DNA of 64,000 nucleotides from Thinopyrum elongatum (lineage: Eukaryota; Streptophyta; Magnoliopsida; Poales; Poaceae), in assembly GCA_011799875.1 (NCBI GenBank), contig CM022303.1, positions 189,335,700 to 189,399,699 on the forward strand, written 5' to 3'. A program made the translations under genes and the position numbers. Below the pieces are notes generated by a model. That model was not told where the DNA came from and did not search any database. It saw only the letters and a program-made list of their open reading frames with translations. Below are positions 10,500-19,775 of this stretch, one piece after another; positions within the stretch are counted from its first letter, which is position 1, and each line of letters starts with the position of its first letter.

Positions 10500-11095
10500 A
10501 ATAGGATAATTAGCCTGCTAATTGGGTTTTTCTATTGCAAACGGTTATTGAGAAAACACCGTGGGTGATGACCTCAGACAACGCACACAGTTTTTAGGAA
10601 TAAACCATGTTGGATCAATGAACAATCACACATGACATCCTCTTGAAAACTGTTTGCGTTAGGCCACCTTGCGCAAACGATTACCATATAAAAAGTGTGT
10701 GTGATGGACAGCCTTTGCCACACAGTTTCTTCCACGCACCATGTGTGATGTACATACTAACGGAAAAGTATTCCTTGGATTGACTGTGTGGAATGTACAT
10801 ACGAACGGAAACGTTTAGCGGGGACTGACTGTGTGGGATGTACTTACGACCGGAAACGATTTCGCCTGTATAATTGTATTTTTTTTAGCACTACTGTACG
10901 TATAACTATATTTGATCGCTCGCCGGTCACACATGACCTCATTTTGCCGAGCGTGTGTGCCAGGAGGGCATATCCCCAACGGTTTCTGGGTCGTGTGGGA
11001 AGGACCCCCCTATCGCAGTCACTCACTAGGCGATGGTTCCAAATACCGTCGCGGAAAGGGGTTAAAAACCGTTTGTATAGCACATCGCTGTACCA
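10500..11095. mobile_element. Repeat-rich putative DNA transposon end
   Basis: The stretch contains many short words of the type CAAACGGTT, ACACAGTTT and GTGTGTGATG in both orientations. Three direct repeats of about 45 bp occur at 10740-10868, each carrying GTGTG(G/T)(A/G)ATGTAC(A/T)TAC and ending in GGAAA. Such clustered short inverted and direct repeats fit the subterminal part of a DNA transposon. No terminus can be placed, and the family is not identified. Confidence 0.4.
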
Positions 11096-11108
11096 GTGTG
11101 ATAGTAAG

Positions 11109-11690
11109 GTCCGTCTGCCATATCTCGTAGTCGAAATAGGCAGCAATTGCCAACATAATCCTCACAGACTTCAGCATTGCTATGGGCGAGAAAGTCTCAT
11201 CTTAATCGACTCCCTCGATTTACCCGAACCCTTTTGATACAAGCCTTGCTTTATATATAGTAGGATTACCATCTGCGTTCGTTTCTATTTTGAAGATCTA
11301 TTTACAATCAATAGGTTCCACACCCTCTGGAGGTGCTACCAAGTTTCAAACTTGATTCTTGTACATGGACTCCATTTTGGATTTCATGGCTTTGAGCCAT
11401 TATTTTGAGATGGACGCAACCATCGCTTCTATGTAGTGTGCACGTTTACCTTCTTCTAAGATGAATATTTTATTATGAAACCACTCAAGAGGTTCACTAA
11501 CTCTTCCTGACCTACGCGGTTTAGTAACAAGCTTAACTGGAGTTTCTACAATTGATGGAGTAACTTCCGTTTCAGTTGTAGGGATAACTTACGGAACTAC
11601 CTCTGGTTCATAAATCGAACTAACTTTCACCGAAAGATTCACTAATCTCAACAAGTTGTACTGTTCTCCCACTCAATTCTTTAGCAAGGG
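11109..11690 (-). pseudogene. Copia pol fragment (integrase-RT linker and RT start), unit A
   Basis: On the minus strand, frames encode an RRSGRVSEP linker, then KIETNADGNP, YKARLVSKGFG, and DETFSPIAMLKSVRIMLAIAA. This is the start of a Ty1/Copia reverse transcriptase. Several in-frame stops are visible (one after GVD). The fragment ends near EIWQTD, before the catalytic YVDD region. The unit B copy is at 14231-14812. Confidence 0.8.
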
Positions 11691-11699
11691 CATTTTGGA

Positions 11700-12460
11700 C
11701 AATTGATAAAAAAAACTATTAAGGCTTACGATGGCATTTTGGACAATTGACAAAAAAATATGGTTTTGACCTTTAAGAAAAACATGCGGGCTGATTTAAT
11801 CATTATTTAAGGTTTAAAATGAATTTAAAATGATGCTTATGAAATGTCCATGATGCACAATCAGTTACCGTAAATGTGTTGCTCATATGCTGTTTAACCT
11901 CCCCATTGCAATCTAAAGTTGCCACTAAAACCGACATAATACTACTAAATCTGATTTTGAGTATTTCTCACATTGTACATACTTGTGTCTTGTGTAGAGC
12001 GACAATGCAGCTGGGCTGCTACGTACGTTCAGCAAACCTTGTCAATTATATTTCTAGCTTTGGCCTAGTAATAGGCCAGCAAGATAGAGTTTCCTTGCCA
12101 ACAGTTTTAAAGTTTCGCCTCAAGAAGAAAATTAATAGTTCAAAGTTGCCACTGCATGCACCTTGTGATTCACCCAATGCACATGCGATTGATTTATGGT
12201 AAATTTTCCAATGGTTAGAGTGGATTTAATTCATCATGAACCATGGGATCAGTACTATTGCCGGGACGATGTTTGCAGACAGGTTCGTCAGTGTGTAAGC
12301 ATAAACATTGCACCAATCAGGTTCATTAGTGTAAGCACAAACATTCCACCAAACAGGCTTGTTAGTGTAAGCACAAACATTGCACCAATTATTGCATGGG
12401 GATTAGTGAAAGTGGGAACAAACAAATGATGAACATGATGAAATTTGACAGAGAATGATC
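11700..12460. other. Unassigned interior of composite unit A with 37-bp repeats
   Basis: The open frame at 11876-12202 has no recognisable domain. Three imperfect 36-38 bp direct repeats lie at about 12280-12391, each with CAGG(T/C)T(T/C)(A/G)T(T/C)AGTGT and ACAAACATT. By position this is the downstream flank of the RIP pseudogene and may be captured with it. It is duplicated at about 14820-15575. Confidence 0.45.
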
Positions 12461-12622
12461 ATTTTATTTTTATTCATTCAGTTTTACTCGAAGCTACAAC
12501 GAACTCGGCACAAACTGCCACAAACTCACGTAGTTTACGCTACAACTATCACAAACTCACAACACGGTTGACACTACAACTGCCACAAACTCACAACACA
12601 ACTCAGAGTACTAGGCCCAGCT

Positions 12623-13144
12623 TCATTTGGAGGGCTGAAGGATTGGGTTAACCTTTGAAAGCGCATCTTCTGCACTTGCAACGCCCAAGGATCTCATAGC
12701 CTTCACCTCGTGATTCTTGTTCCAGGCACCGCTGGTCTATCCGTGCACATGCCATCTCAGTAAAGCGCAAGAAAAGAGGCGCCACCTTGTCACCATATCA
12801 AGGACGTAGACTTTGGGCTTCACCAGGAGCAGGTCGTTGATGGCACGAGGAACAATGATGTCCTTGCGATCAAAGACAACAGCTCTGATCAGAGGGAAGC
12901 GCGTGGCCTCCGCAACCACGAGGATGAAGAACACCAAGGGGACCTTCAGCTTCTTGTCAGAGCCACCCTGGTGGTTGGGAAGGGTCTTCAGATGCTTCAG
13001 TGCCTCGCCACGGTTGATCTCCACCATCAATTTTAAGTTGTGATTCAAATTCATATAAAGTATATAGGCCAACTTTTGACGAAGCATTGTGAATTGGAGG
13101 TCCGTCTGCAGCAGGCTTGGGTCGTAGCCGAGCGGAGTTTGAAG
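12623..13144 (-). pseudogene. Ribosome-inactivating protein (RIP) pseudogene, copy A
   Basis: The minus-strand frame reads from about 13144 to a TGA at 12623-12625, with one in-frame TAG at about 12738. The reading contains a Tyr-rich first part (GYDPSLL, AYILYMNLN), then LVFFILVVAEATRF, where E and R of E-A-x-R-F match the RIP N-glycosidase active site, then a Trp in TRWRLFSCALL where family members have their conserved active-site-pocket Trp. After the stop, MRSLGVASAEDA matches the usual C-terminal segment of cereal RIPs. Family members depurinate a single adenine of the large rRNA. The N-terminal half is missing and the nonsense codon lies after the active-site region, so I call it non-functional. 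Family assignment is by motif order only. Confidence 0.65.
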
Positions 13145-13446
13145 TTAGCCCATATTAGCTCGCCATGTGCCACGGACGCCTGGGGAGGTGCGAGGGGGCG
13201 ACGCCCCCCTGCCGTATGGATCAGTATCGACCTAGATCACCTCTATTATTTATATCCTTTGTAAGCCACCACATGGGATAAGTTGATCTGTTGTAAATCC
13301 CCAACATTTGTAATCTCTCGCGATATAGTCAAATTAGTTAATTGGCGCCTGTGGTTTTTTCGCTTCGTGTTGGAGGGGTTTTCCGCATTAAAATCTTGTG
13401 TTTATTCGCTCTTCCTCGTTCTATATTGCGTTTCGTATCTCTAACA
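13145..13446 (+). mobile_element. Copia LTR, 5'-truncated, unit A
   Basis: The right LTR end reads CGTATCTCTAACA at 13434-13446, followed after two bases by TGGCATGAGGGCC, a degraded match to a tRNA-Met primer-binding site. The expected LTR start TGTTAGAG is not found: the RIP pseudogene begins where the upstream LTR should be. A homologous piece is at 17230-17465. Confidence 0.65.
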
Positions 13447-13487
13447 AGTGGCATGAGGGCCTTGATTTTGTCTAGGGTTTCAACGAC

Positions 13488-14222
13488 ATGGCATCGATGA
13501 AGTTCAATCTGGTGTTGTTAGATTACAACACAAGGTTTTCCCCATGGCAAGTGAAGACGCGGGCAGTGCTGGCACATCCTGATATGGATGAGGGGCTAGA
13601 TGATTTAAATGACAAATAACAAAAGATATGGACCGATTAAGAGAAGCAGGAAGACGTAAGCTATGTCTCTCATTCGCCTTCATCCATCTAATAATATTTT
13701 GCAAGAGGTGTTGGAGGATAAAACTACAGCAGCCGTGTGGCTCAAACTGGAGTCGATCTGCATGTCCAAGAATCTCACCAGTAAGGTGCACATGAAGACC
13801 CACAAGTTGCAAGAAGGTGGTACAGTGCTGAACCACTTACCAATCTTCAAGGACATCGTTACTAACTTACAATCTAATGGAGGTAAAGTATGATGATGAA
13901 GAGGTCTTCTAATTTTGTGCTTGCTGTCTAGTTCCTTTGCAAATTCCCGAGATACCATATTATATAGTCATGATGAACTAACTGTGGCGGAAGTATATGA
14001 GGCCCTTCAACAGATGGAAACGCTGAAAGATATGTTGCAATATGAGGAATCATCAACAATAGTGATAAAAGCAAGTAGGGCAGGGCCATTCAAAGTCTAG
14101 AGGAAAGGACAAATTCTCAAGCTACTGTAAGAAAGAGGGTCACCTCATCAATGATTGTTGGAAATTGTTAAATAAGGAGAAAAGGAATGGTGTGTATAAA
14201 CCTAAAAACAAATCTGATGGTG
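13488..14222 (+). pseudogene. Copia gag remnant, unit A
   Basis: Plus-strand frames starting MASMKFNLVLLDYNTRFSPWQV encode a Copia GAG. Downstream words include LHPSNNILQEVLEDKT, WLKLESICMSKNLTSKVHMKT and a zinc-knuckle remnant near 14125-14165. Several stops and shifts break it. The sequence stops at 14222 with AAATCTGATGGTGATAATAAGG, where it meets the inverted RT piece of unit B. Confidence 0.75.
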
Positions 14223-14230
14223 ATAATAAG

Positions 14231-14812
14231 GTCCGTCTGCCATATCTCATAGTCGAAATAGGCAGCAATTGCCAACATAATCCTCACAGACTTCAGCATT
14301 GCTATGGGCGAGAAAGTCTCATCTTAATCGACTCCCTCGATTTACCCGAACCCTTTTGAGACAAGCCTTGCTTTATATATAGTAGGATTACCATCTGCGT
14401 TCGTCTCTATTTTGAAGATCTATTTACAATCAATATGTTTCACACCCTCTGTAGGCGCTACCAAGTTTCAAACTTGATTCTTGTACATGGACTCCATTTT
14501 GGATTTCATGTATTTGAGCCATTATTTTGAGATGGACGCAACCATCGCTTCTATGTAGTGTGCACGTTTACCTTCTTCTAAGATGAATATTTTATTATGA
14601 AACCACTCAAGAGGTTCACTAACTCTTCCTGACCTGCGCGGTTTAGTAACAAGCTTAACTGGAGTTTCTACAATTGATGGGAGTAACTTCCGTTTCTGTT
14701 GTAGGGATAACTTACGGAACTACCTCTGGTTCATAAATCGAACTAACTTTCACCGAAGATTCACTAATCTCATCAAGTTGTACTGTTCTCCCACTCAATT
14801 CTTTAGCAAGGG
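14231..14812 (-). pseudogene. Copia pol fragment, unit B
   Basis: Second copy of the RT-start fragment, nearly identical to 11109-11690 by eye with few substitutions. It has the same DETFSPIAMLKSVRIMLAIAA reading and the same break points. Confidence 0.8.
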
Positions 14813-14819
14813 CATTTTG

Positions 14820-15575
14820 GACAATTGATAAAAAAATATTAAGGCTTACAACGACATTTTGGACAATTGACAAAAAAATATGGTTTTGACCTTTAAGAAA
14901 AACATGCGGGCTGATTTAATCATTATTTAAGGTTTAAAATGATGCTTATGAAATGTCCATGATGCACAATCAGTTACCGTAAATGTGCTGCTCATGTGTT
15001 GTTTAACCTCCCCATTGCAATCTAAAGTTGCCACTAAAACTGACATATCACATAGTACTACTAAATCTGATTTTGAGTATTTCTCACACTGTACATAGTT
15101 GTGTCTTGTGTAGAGCGACAATGCAATTGGGCTGCTACGTACGTTCAGCAAACCTTGTCAATTATATTTGTAGCTTTGGCCTAGTAATAGGCCGGCAAGA
15201 TAGAGTTTCCTTGCCAACAGTTTTAAAGTTTCACCTCAAGAAGAAAATTAATAGTTCAAAGTTGCCACTGCATGCACCTTGTGATTCACCCAATGCACAT
15301 GCGATTGATTTATGGTAAATTTTCCAATGGTTAGAGTGGATTTAATTCATCATGAACCATGGGATCAGTACTATTGCCGGGACGATGTTTGCAGACAGGT
15401 TCGTCAGTGTGTAAGCATAAACATTGCACCAATCAGGTTCATTAGTGTAAGCACAAACATTCCACCAAACAGGCTTGTTAGTGTAAGCACAAACATTGCA
15501 CCAATTATTGCATGGGGATTAGTGAAAGTGGGAACAAACAAATGATGAACATGATGAAATTTGACAGAGAATGAT
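14820..15575. other. Unassigned interior of composite unit B
   Basis: Duplicate of 11700-12460, including the three 36-38 bp repeats near 15396-15507. No gene is recognised. Confidence 0.45.
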
Positions 15576-15738
15576 CATTTTATTTTTATTCATTCAGTTT
15601 TACTCGAAGCTACAACGAACTCGGCACAATCTGCCACAAACTCACGTAGTTTACGCTACAACTATCACAAACTCACAACACGGTTGACACTACAACTGCC
15701 ACAAACTCACAACACAACTCAGAGTACTAGGCCCAGCT

Positions 15739-16250
15739 TCATTTGGAGGGCTGAAGGATTGGGTTAACCTTTGAAAGCGCATCTTCTGCACTTGCAACGC
15801 CCAAGGATCTCATAGCCTTCACCTCGTGATTCTTGTTCCAGGCACCGCTGGTCTATCCGTGCACATGCCATCTCAGTAAAGCGCAAGAAAAGAGGTGCCA
15901 CCTTGTCACCATATCAAGGACGTAGACTTTGGGCTTCACCAGGAGCAGGTCGTTGATGGCACGAGGAACAATGATGTCCTTGCGATCAAAGACAACAGCT
16001 CTGATCGGAGGGAAGCGCGTGGCCTCCGCAACCACGAGGATGAAGAACACCAAGGGGACCTTCAGCTTCTTGTCAGGCCCGCCCTGGTGGTTGGGAAGAG
16101 TCTTCATATGCTTCAGTGCCTCACTGTGGTTAATCTCCACAGTCAGTGTTAAGTTGTGATTCAAATTCATATAAAGTATATAGGCTAACTTTTGACGAAG
16201 CAGAGTGGAGCGGAGGTCTGTCTCAAGAGGCTTGGGTCGTAGCGGAGCGG
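15739..16250 (-). pseudogene. RIP pseudogene, copy B
   Basis: Same reading as copy A with substitutions. The E-A-T-R-F active-site motif is retained, and the same in-frame TAG occurs near 15854. The terminal TGA at 15739-15741 corresponds to copy A. The upstream boundary again falls where the truncated LTR begins. Confidence 0.65.
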
Positions 16251-16591
16251 AGCCTGAAGTTAGCCCATATTAGCTCGCCATGTGTCACGGGCGCCTAGGG
16301 AGGTGTGAGGGGGGCGATGCCCCCTCCCCCCGCCATATGGATCAGTATCGACCTAGGTCACCTCTACTATTTATATCCTTTGTAAGCCACCACATGGGAT
16401 AAGCTGATCCGTTGTAAATCCCCGACGTTTGTAACCCCCGCCATTTTATTTTATTCATTCAAATTTACTCAAAGCCACAACGAACTCGGCATAAACTGCC
16501 ACAAACTCACGTAGTTGACGCTACAACTACCACAAACTCACAACACAGTTGACACTACAACTGCCACAAACTCACAACACAACTCAAAGTA

Positions 16592-17115
16592 CTAGGTCCA
16601 GTTGCATTCGGAGGGTTGAAGGATTGGGTTAACCTTTGAAATTGCATCTTCTGCACTTGCAACACCCAAGGATCTCATCTCCTTCGCCTCATGATTCTTG
16701 TTCCAGGCGCCGCTGGTCTATCCATGCACATGCCAGCTCAGTAAAGCGCAAGAAAAGAGGCGCCACCTTGTCACCATATCGAGGACATAGACTTTGGGCT
16801 TCACAAGGAGCAAGTCGTTGATGGCACGAGGAACAACGGTGTCCATGCGATTGAAGACAACAACTCTGATCGGAGGGAAGCGCGTGACCTCCGCAACCAC
16901 GAGGATGAAGAACACCAAGGGGACCTTCAACTTCTTGTCAGAGCCACCCTGGTGGTTGGGAAGGGCCTTCAGATGCTTCAGTGCCTCACCACGGTTGATC
17001 TCCACCATCAATTTTAAGTTGTGATTCAAATTCATATAAAGTATATAGGCCAACTTTTGACGAAGCAGAGTGAAACGGAGGTCCGTCTGTAGGAGGCTAG
17101 GGTCGTAGCCGAGCG
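16592..17115 (-). pseudogene. RIP pseudogene, copy C
   Basis: Third copy. The active-site motif is E-V-T-R-F here, keeping E and R. The same in-frame TAG as in A and B occurs near 16719. The terminal stop differs: the reading passes the copy A stop position and ends at TAG 16592-16594. Copies B and C are only 865 bp apart because of the B/C deletion. Confidence 0.65.
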
Positions 17116-17182
17116 GAGTCTGAAGTTAGCCCATATTAGCTCGCCATGTGCCACGGACGCCTGGGGAGGTGCGACGGGGCGA

Positions 17183-17213
<31 letters not shown>

Positions 17214-17224
17214 CCCCCCCCCCC
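17183..17224. repeat. Poly-C tract (28 C, T, 13 C)
   Basis: A run of 28 C, one T and 13 C stands where units A and B have only short C runs (GACGCCCCCCTGCC and GATGCCCCCTCCCCCCG). It is either a real expansion or a sequencing artefact. It can form G-quadruplex or i-motif structures. Confidence 0.9.
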
Positions 17225-17229
17225 ACCCC

Positions 17230-17465
17230 AGAGCCGTCGTTATGGATCAGTATCGACCTAGATCACCTCTATTATTTATATCCTTTGTAAGCCACCACAT
17301 GGGATCCGTTGTAAATCCCCGACATTTGTAATCTCTCACGATATAGTCAAATTAGTTAATTGGCGCCCGTGGTTTTTTCCCCTTCGTGTTGGAGGGGTTT
17401 TCCGCGTTAAAATCTTGTGTTTATTCGTTCTTCCTCGTTCTATATTGCGTTTCGTATCTCTAACA
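17230..17465 (+). mobile_element. Copia LTR, 5'-truncated, unit C
   Basis: Homologous to 13210-13446 and ends CGTATCTCTAACA. It is followed by the same degraded primer-binding-site sequence TGGCATGAGGGCC. Confidence 0.65.
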
Positions 17466-17507
17466 AGTGGCATGAGGGCCTTGATTCTGTCTAGGGTTTC
17501 AACGACA

Positions 17508-19340
17508 TGTCATCGATGAAGTTCGATCTGTTGTTGTTGGATTACAACACAAGGTTTTCCCCATGGCAAGTGAAGACGCGGGCAGTGCTGGCACATCCTG
17601 ATATGGATGAGGCGCTAGATGATTTCAATGACAAAGAACAAAAGACATGGACCGATTAAGAGAAGCAGGAAGACGTAAGCTATGTCTCTCATTCGCCTTC
17701 ATCCATCTAATAATATTTTGCAAGAGGTGTTGGAGGATAAAACTGCAGCAGCCGTGTGGCTCAAACTGGAGTCGATCTGCATGTCCAAGAATCTGACCAG
17801 TAAGGTGCACATGAAGACCCACAAGTTGCAAGAAGGTGGTACAGTGCTGAACCACTTACCAATCTTCAAGGACATCGTTACTAACTTACAATCTAAGGGA
17901 GGTAAAGTATGATGATGAAGAGGTCTTCTAATTTTGTGCTTGCTGTCTAGTTCCTTTGCAAATTCCTGAGATACCATATTATATAGTCATGATGAACTAA
18001 TTGTTGCGGAAGTATATGAGTCCCTTCAACAGAAGGAAACGATGAAAGATATGTTGCAATATGAGGAATCATCAACAACAGTGATAAAAGCAAGTAGGGC
18101 AGGGCCGTAAGAAAGAGGGTCACCTCATCAATGATTGTTGGAAACTGTTGAATAAGGAGAAAAAGGAATGGTGTGTATAAACCTAAAAACAAATCTGATG
18201 GTGATAGTAAGGTCCGTGTTACATCTGGTGAAAAGTCTGATTTAGAAGATGCTCATATTGTTTTTGTTGGTTGTGTTTCTTGTCATGGTGAACGGAACTT
18301 GTTTCTACCTATTCATTTCATATATGTTGTAACAAAGATTGGTTTAGTATTTATGAGTTTGTGCACTGTAGAGTGAAGATGGTGTGCGTATGGGAGATGA
18401 CAACTCACGTGAGATTATGGGCATTGATTCTATCCAGATCAGCATCAGGACGCATGATGACATGATACACACGCTAACAGATGTGAGACACATACCACAC
18501 ATGGAGAGAAACCTCATCTCGCTTACCACAGTTGACATCAAAGGGTACAAACACTCCAGTTCAGGTGGAGTTTATCGAAAGGTTCTCTCATTCATATGGT
18601 AGGTGACATGAATTATATGTCCATAGAGGAAGCACTATCATGGGTACTGCTGTTGTTAGTTTTGATAAATCCAGTAAAACTAATCTTTGGCATATGCATA
18701 TGCGCCTTAGGCATATGAGTAAACTTGGCATGGCAAAGTTGACCAAGAGTGCAACGTGAGTGAGTTGTTTTGGTAAGCACATGAGGGTAAAAATTCAATG
18801 TTTCCGTCCATACCACAGAAGGTATATTGTAATATGTATGTATATGCTGATTTGTGGGGACCTTCCCGTAAACCCTCTTTAGCTGGTGCTCGTTATATGC
18901 TTACAATTTTTGATGATTACTCCAGAAAAGAAAAACGCCGCCTTATTTTTTGAAACATAAATATGATGTTTTCAATGCCTTGAAGGAATGGAAAGTTATG
19001 ATACAAAGGCAAACTGAGAGGAAGGTAAAAATACTTCGTACTGACAATGGTATGGAACTCCGTTCAAAAGCTTTTAACAATTATTGCAGAAACTTAGGCA
19101 TTGTCAGACACCACACCATACCGTACACTCCTACACCATACCATACACTCGACAGAATGATGGGGCTGAGAGCATGAACAGAACCATCATTTCCATGCTC
19201 GCCGGATGGTGTCCAACGCTCGTATGGGCAAACGTTTTTGGGATGAAGCAATCTCCACCGCATGCTACCTACAAGTTTCCATTCATTCCACTTAACAAGA
19301 AAACTCTCATTGACGAATGGTCTGGTACACACTATATATG
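17508..19340 (+). pseudogene. Copia gag-pol remnant, unit C and beyond
   Basis: The gag part (17508-18200) parallels unit A. Then follow protease-to-integrase pieces: VRMGDDNSREIMGI-like and VRHIPHMERNLISL near 18384-18530, an integrase zinc-finger LWHMHMR near 18690, DLWGPSRKPS near 18850, and WKVMIQRQTERKV plus LRTDN and IVRHHTIPYTP near 18990-19130. Many stops and shifts break the frame. The reading ends in SIPLNKKT-like sequence near 19290 and is lost after 19340. RT and RNase H are absent. Confidence 0.75.
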
Positions 19341-19775
19341 GGTATACAAATGTTCAAAGTCCAAGGAGGAGTTAAAAAAAGTAAGAACATAAAACTGAAA
19401 AAAAGAAAAACCCCAAAAAATAATAAAGTTGGAAAAAAAAAGGGATGGAAGAGATGGGAAAACGGAAGATAGAATTAAAGGCAAAAGCAACTGGAAAAAA
19501 AAAGATGACGACAAAATAAGAAGGAAACAGGGAAATGGATCAATCAAGACCATAGAGTTTCAAAAGTCAGACCGGTGACCGAATCCGTCAGGCTCTCGGT
19601 TCCGACCTGTGGTTCGCTTCGTTTAATCACAGTTCATTAGTGTATACAATGCTGTAACTTCAGTATCAACCTAATACTCAAGACAGCCATCATGCGACAA
19701 ATGAAATTATGTAGAACACATTCTACGTAAGATAAGTCACCAATCATACCTTGAAAAAAATTATATAATTCCATT
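19341..19775. other. A-rich intergenic sequence
   Basis: Poly-A-rich from about 19370 to 19545, then ordinary sequence. It separates the Copia remnant from the 3' end of the metallophosphoesterase gene. No gene is seen; the right part is probably that gene's 3' flank. Confidence 0.5.

Larger units (their letters stand above)
11096..14230. repeat. Composite tandem unit A (Copia RT - RIP pseudogene - LTR - gag)
   Basis: The unit runs in order: Copia reverse-transcriptase fragment (minus), about 0.9 kb of unassigned sequence, RIP pseudogene (minus), 5'-truncated Copia LTR (+), Copia gag remnant (+). The next unit starts with the same RT piece at 14231, giving a period of about 3.12 kb. The first bases, 11096-11108, repeat the last bases of the gag remnant, so the RT join is the same at both unit starts. 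Confidence 0.8.
14231..16437. repeat. Composite tandem unit B (truncated)
   Basis: Unit B contains the RT fragment (minus, 14231-14812), the unassigned interior (about 14820-15575), the RIP pseudogene (15739-16250) and only the first part of the truncated LTR. It stops near GTTTGTAACCCCCGCC at about 16437 and joins directly to the interior of unit C. The LTR end, gag and next RT piece present in unit A are deleted here. Confidence 0.75.
16438..18200. repeat. Composite tandem unit C (lacks RT piece)
   Basis: The unit starts inside the interior (homologous to about 12463 onwards), then RIP pseudogene, C-rich tract, truncated LTR and gag. Unlike A, the gag continues beyond 18200 into pol without the inverted RT piece, so this copy shows the unrearranged Copia continuation. 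Confidence 0.75.

Noticed and set aside
12623..17115. A functional ribosome-inactivating toxin gene
   Set aside because: Every copy lacks an N-terminal half and has a nonsense codon, so these are pseudogene fragments.
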